From Thiolapillus brandeum (GTDB taxonomy: Bacteria > Pseudomonadota > Gammaproteobacteria > Chromatiales > Chromatiaceae), in contig DRLF01000298.1 in assembly GCA_011051425.1 (NCBI GenBank), positions 1 to 6,942 of the forward strand: a stretch of 6,942 nucleotides of DNA. The letters are read 5' to 3'. Position 1 is the stretch's first letter. Each line of letters begins with the position of its first letter. A program made the position numbers and the translations under genes. Shown in pieces: positions 5,679 through 6,942 of this stretch. The notes beneath the pieces are model-generated. The model was not told where the DNA came from, did no database searches, and was given only the letters and a program-made list of their open reading frames with translations.

Positions 5679-6942
5679 ATGAATAGAATTCTCTTACTGC
5701 TGGCGGGATTGCTGGTGGCGTTTGCCGTGTTCTTCCAGTGGAAAATCGCGAATGATGCACTGCAGTATTCTCAGCGGCAGGTTCAGTACCAGCAGGCGCT
5801 GGAAGCCTACCGGGAAAACAACATCTACTACACACCGGCCACGACGATTCAGTGGATCGTCAACCGCCAGAACCCTGCGGGCTTCTTCGTATCCAATCCG
5901 GACATGCTGTTCGAGCCCTCACAGCTCAATGACAGCACCCTGCGCGGCACGCGTTATGCCATTACGACCCTGCGGGATCTGGGTGGATTGCGCCAGATCA
6001 ACCGCCTTGCGGTCGCCGAATATGTGATGGGGCTGTACAAGGCTGATGTGGATGGCGCCGGTTATGCCCCGCCGGGGCGGTACGCCGGCTTCAGGACTCT
6101 GCCCAATGAGCCTGTGGGTGTGCGTCCTACCATGGATGCCCTGATGATTCTGGAAGCACTGGACCTGCTGGATGATCCCCGTATCGAGCTGCAGCGCATC
6201 TGGGATTTCATCGTGCTCCATCAGAATCCGGATGGAGGCTTCTGGGATGAGCACTATCCCGCCTTCGGGATGGCATCGAGCATGAAATGCACGTCCTTCG
6301 CTGCCCGGGCGCTGGGTATTCTCCACCGTCACATGAACAAGCCTTTTCCACAGGAGCTCAGCCAGGGTGTGCGGCGTTTCGTAAGCTCGGTGATAGATCC
6401 CGTAAGCGGTGGCGTTCGTCAGCAGCCCGGCGCCCCCGTGGAGGACAGTTACAATGCCTTTCGGGCCGTGATCGCGCCGCTGGATACCACCAACGGCGAC
6501 TTGCCGGCCAGGCGAAGGGCAGTGCAGGACGTGATCAACATGGACCGTCTTTTCGGATATCTTGTCCGTGATCACTATCTGCCTGATTTCGGGGCTTTTT
6601 CCCGCTACAGTGAGCCGAAAAAGAAAAAACCGTCGCTCAAGGCGACCCATCTGGTCATCTGGCTGCTCAGGGACATGGCGTACCTGGATCACATCGACAA
6701 ACACCGGATCAGCAAATATGTGATGTCCTTACGCTCACCGAGCGGACAGTACGGCGGCGATATCTACACCACCTATTCGGCTATTGGACTGTTGCAGAAA
6801 CTTGGTGTGCCCACCCGCCCCCTGACGCCACCGGCGAAACCGGAAAAGCTGGAGACTGTTCCCAGCTTTGTGCCGGCCGTCTTTTTCATCGCAGCATTGC
6901 TTACGCTGATCCTGGGTCATCAGGCCAAGAAAATGGAGCTGC
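5679..6942 (+). CDS. Membrane-anchored alpha-alpha toroid protein (prenyltransferase/squalene-cyclase-type repeats), C-terminus beyond the window
   Basis: The 421 visible residues begin with a membrane helix (4-19) and a helical linker (22-46). Six helical hairpins follow, each with a GG[F/Y]-like turn and a later Ala/Thr/Leu-rich helix: about 55-104, 110-165, 170-215, 226-268, 282-338 and 342-376. The clearest are NPDGGFW (183-189) with MKCTSFAARAL (202-212), and SGQYGGDIYTTYSAIGLL (355-372). Six such units match the closed alpha6-alpha6 toroid. I see no DxDD motif of squalene-hopene cyclases and no clear set of Asp/Cys/His zinc ligands of protein prenyltransferases, so activity is not predicted. 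A second membrane helix (397-413) follows a proline-rich linker, then basic residues, implying a non-cytoplasmic toroid held at both ends. An in-frame TGA at 5670-5672 fixes the start at 5679, although its ribosome binding site is weak. Confidence 0.85.
   Translation, partial: MNRILLLLAGLLVAFAVFFQWKIANDALQYSQRQVQYQQALEAYRENNIYYTPATTIQWIVNRQNPAGFFVSNPDMLFEPSQLNDSTLRGTRYAITTLRDLGGLRQINRLAVAEYVMGLYKADVDGAGYAPPGRYAGFRTLPNEPVGVRPTMDALMILEALDLLDDPRIELQRIWDFIVLHQNPDGGFWDEHYPAFGMASSMKCTSFAARALGILHRHMNKPFPQELSQGVRRFVSSVIDPVSGGVRQQPGAPVEDSYNAFRAVIAPLDTTNGDLPARRRAVQDVINMDRLFGYLVRDHYLPDFGAFSRYSEPKKKKPSLKATHLVIWLLRDMAYLDHIDKHRISKYVMSLRSPSGQYGGDIYTTYSAIGLLQKLGVPTRPLTPPAKPEKLETVPSFVPAVFFIAALLTLILGHQAKKMEL

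Noticed and set aside
5919..6704. A 261-codon open frame on the minus strand opposite the toroid gene
   Set aside because: The plus-strand frame explains the sequence with six regular repeats and two membrane helices; the minus frame has no such order.

Overview
The window suggests a proteobacterium with dissimilatory sulfur metabolism. The left 4 kb is a clear qmoABC operon, encoding the quinone-interacting membrane-bound oxidoreductase that exchanges electrons between APS reductase (AprBA) and the membrane quinone pool. Qmo occurs in sulfate reducers and in many sulfur-oxidising Proteobacteria and Chlorobi. The moderately GC-rich coding sequence, consensus Shine-Dalgarno sites and HdrC-type QmoC start fit a Gram-negative host. 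My inference is a beta- or gammaproteobacterial sulfur oxidiser, but lineage and direction of electron flow cannot be settled from this window.

Layout: positions 1-3997 carry qmoA, qmoB and the first 127 codons of qmoC on the minus strand. They are packed with gaps of 4 and 12 bases, each start has a good ribosome binding site, and qmoC runs off the left edge. Positions 3998-4379 form a 382-base divergent control region. It holds a GC-rich hairpin in the qmo leader, a 14-base perfect palindrome with a third overlapping half-site, and a plausible sigma-70 promoter facing right. Positions 4380-5207 (+) encode a 275-residue exported protein of unknown function with eight cysteines in the mature part. 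Positions 5208-5678 are non-coding, with a 56-base fold-back element, a strong intrinsic terminator and a 9-base direct repeat at 20-base spacing. From 5679 (+) to the right edge runs a membrane-anchored protein whose body reads as six alpha-alpha hairpins of the prenyltransferase/terpenoid-cyclase toroid type; its C-terminus lies outside the window.

The three Qmo subunits act as one complex: QmoA and QmoB are HdrA-like flavoproteins, QmoB adds two ferredoxin-type clusters and an MvhD-like module, and QmoC links them to the membrane. The aprBA genes that often neighbour qmo are not upstream of qmoA here. The two right-hand genes have no visible functional link to sulfur metabolism beyond the shared divergent control region. 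I see no RNA gene, CRISPR array, insertion sequence or phage gene in the window.
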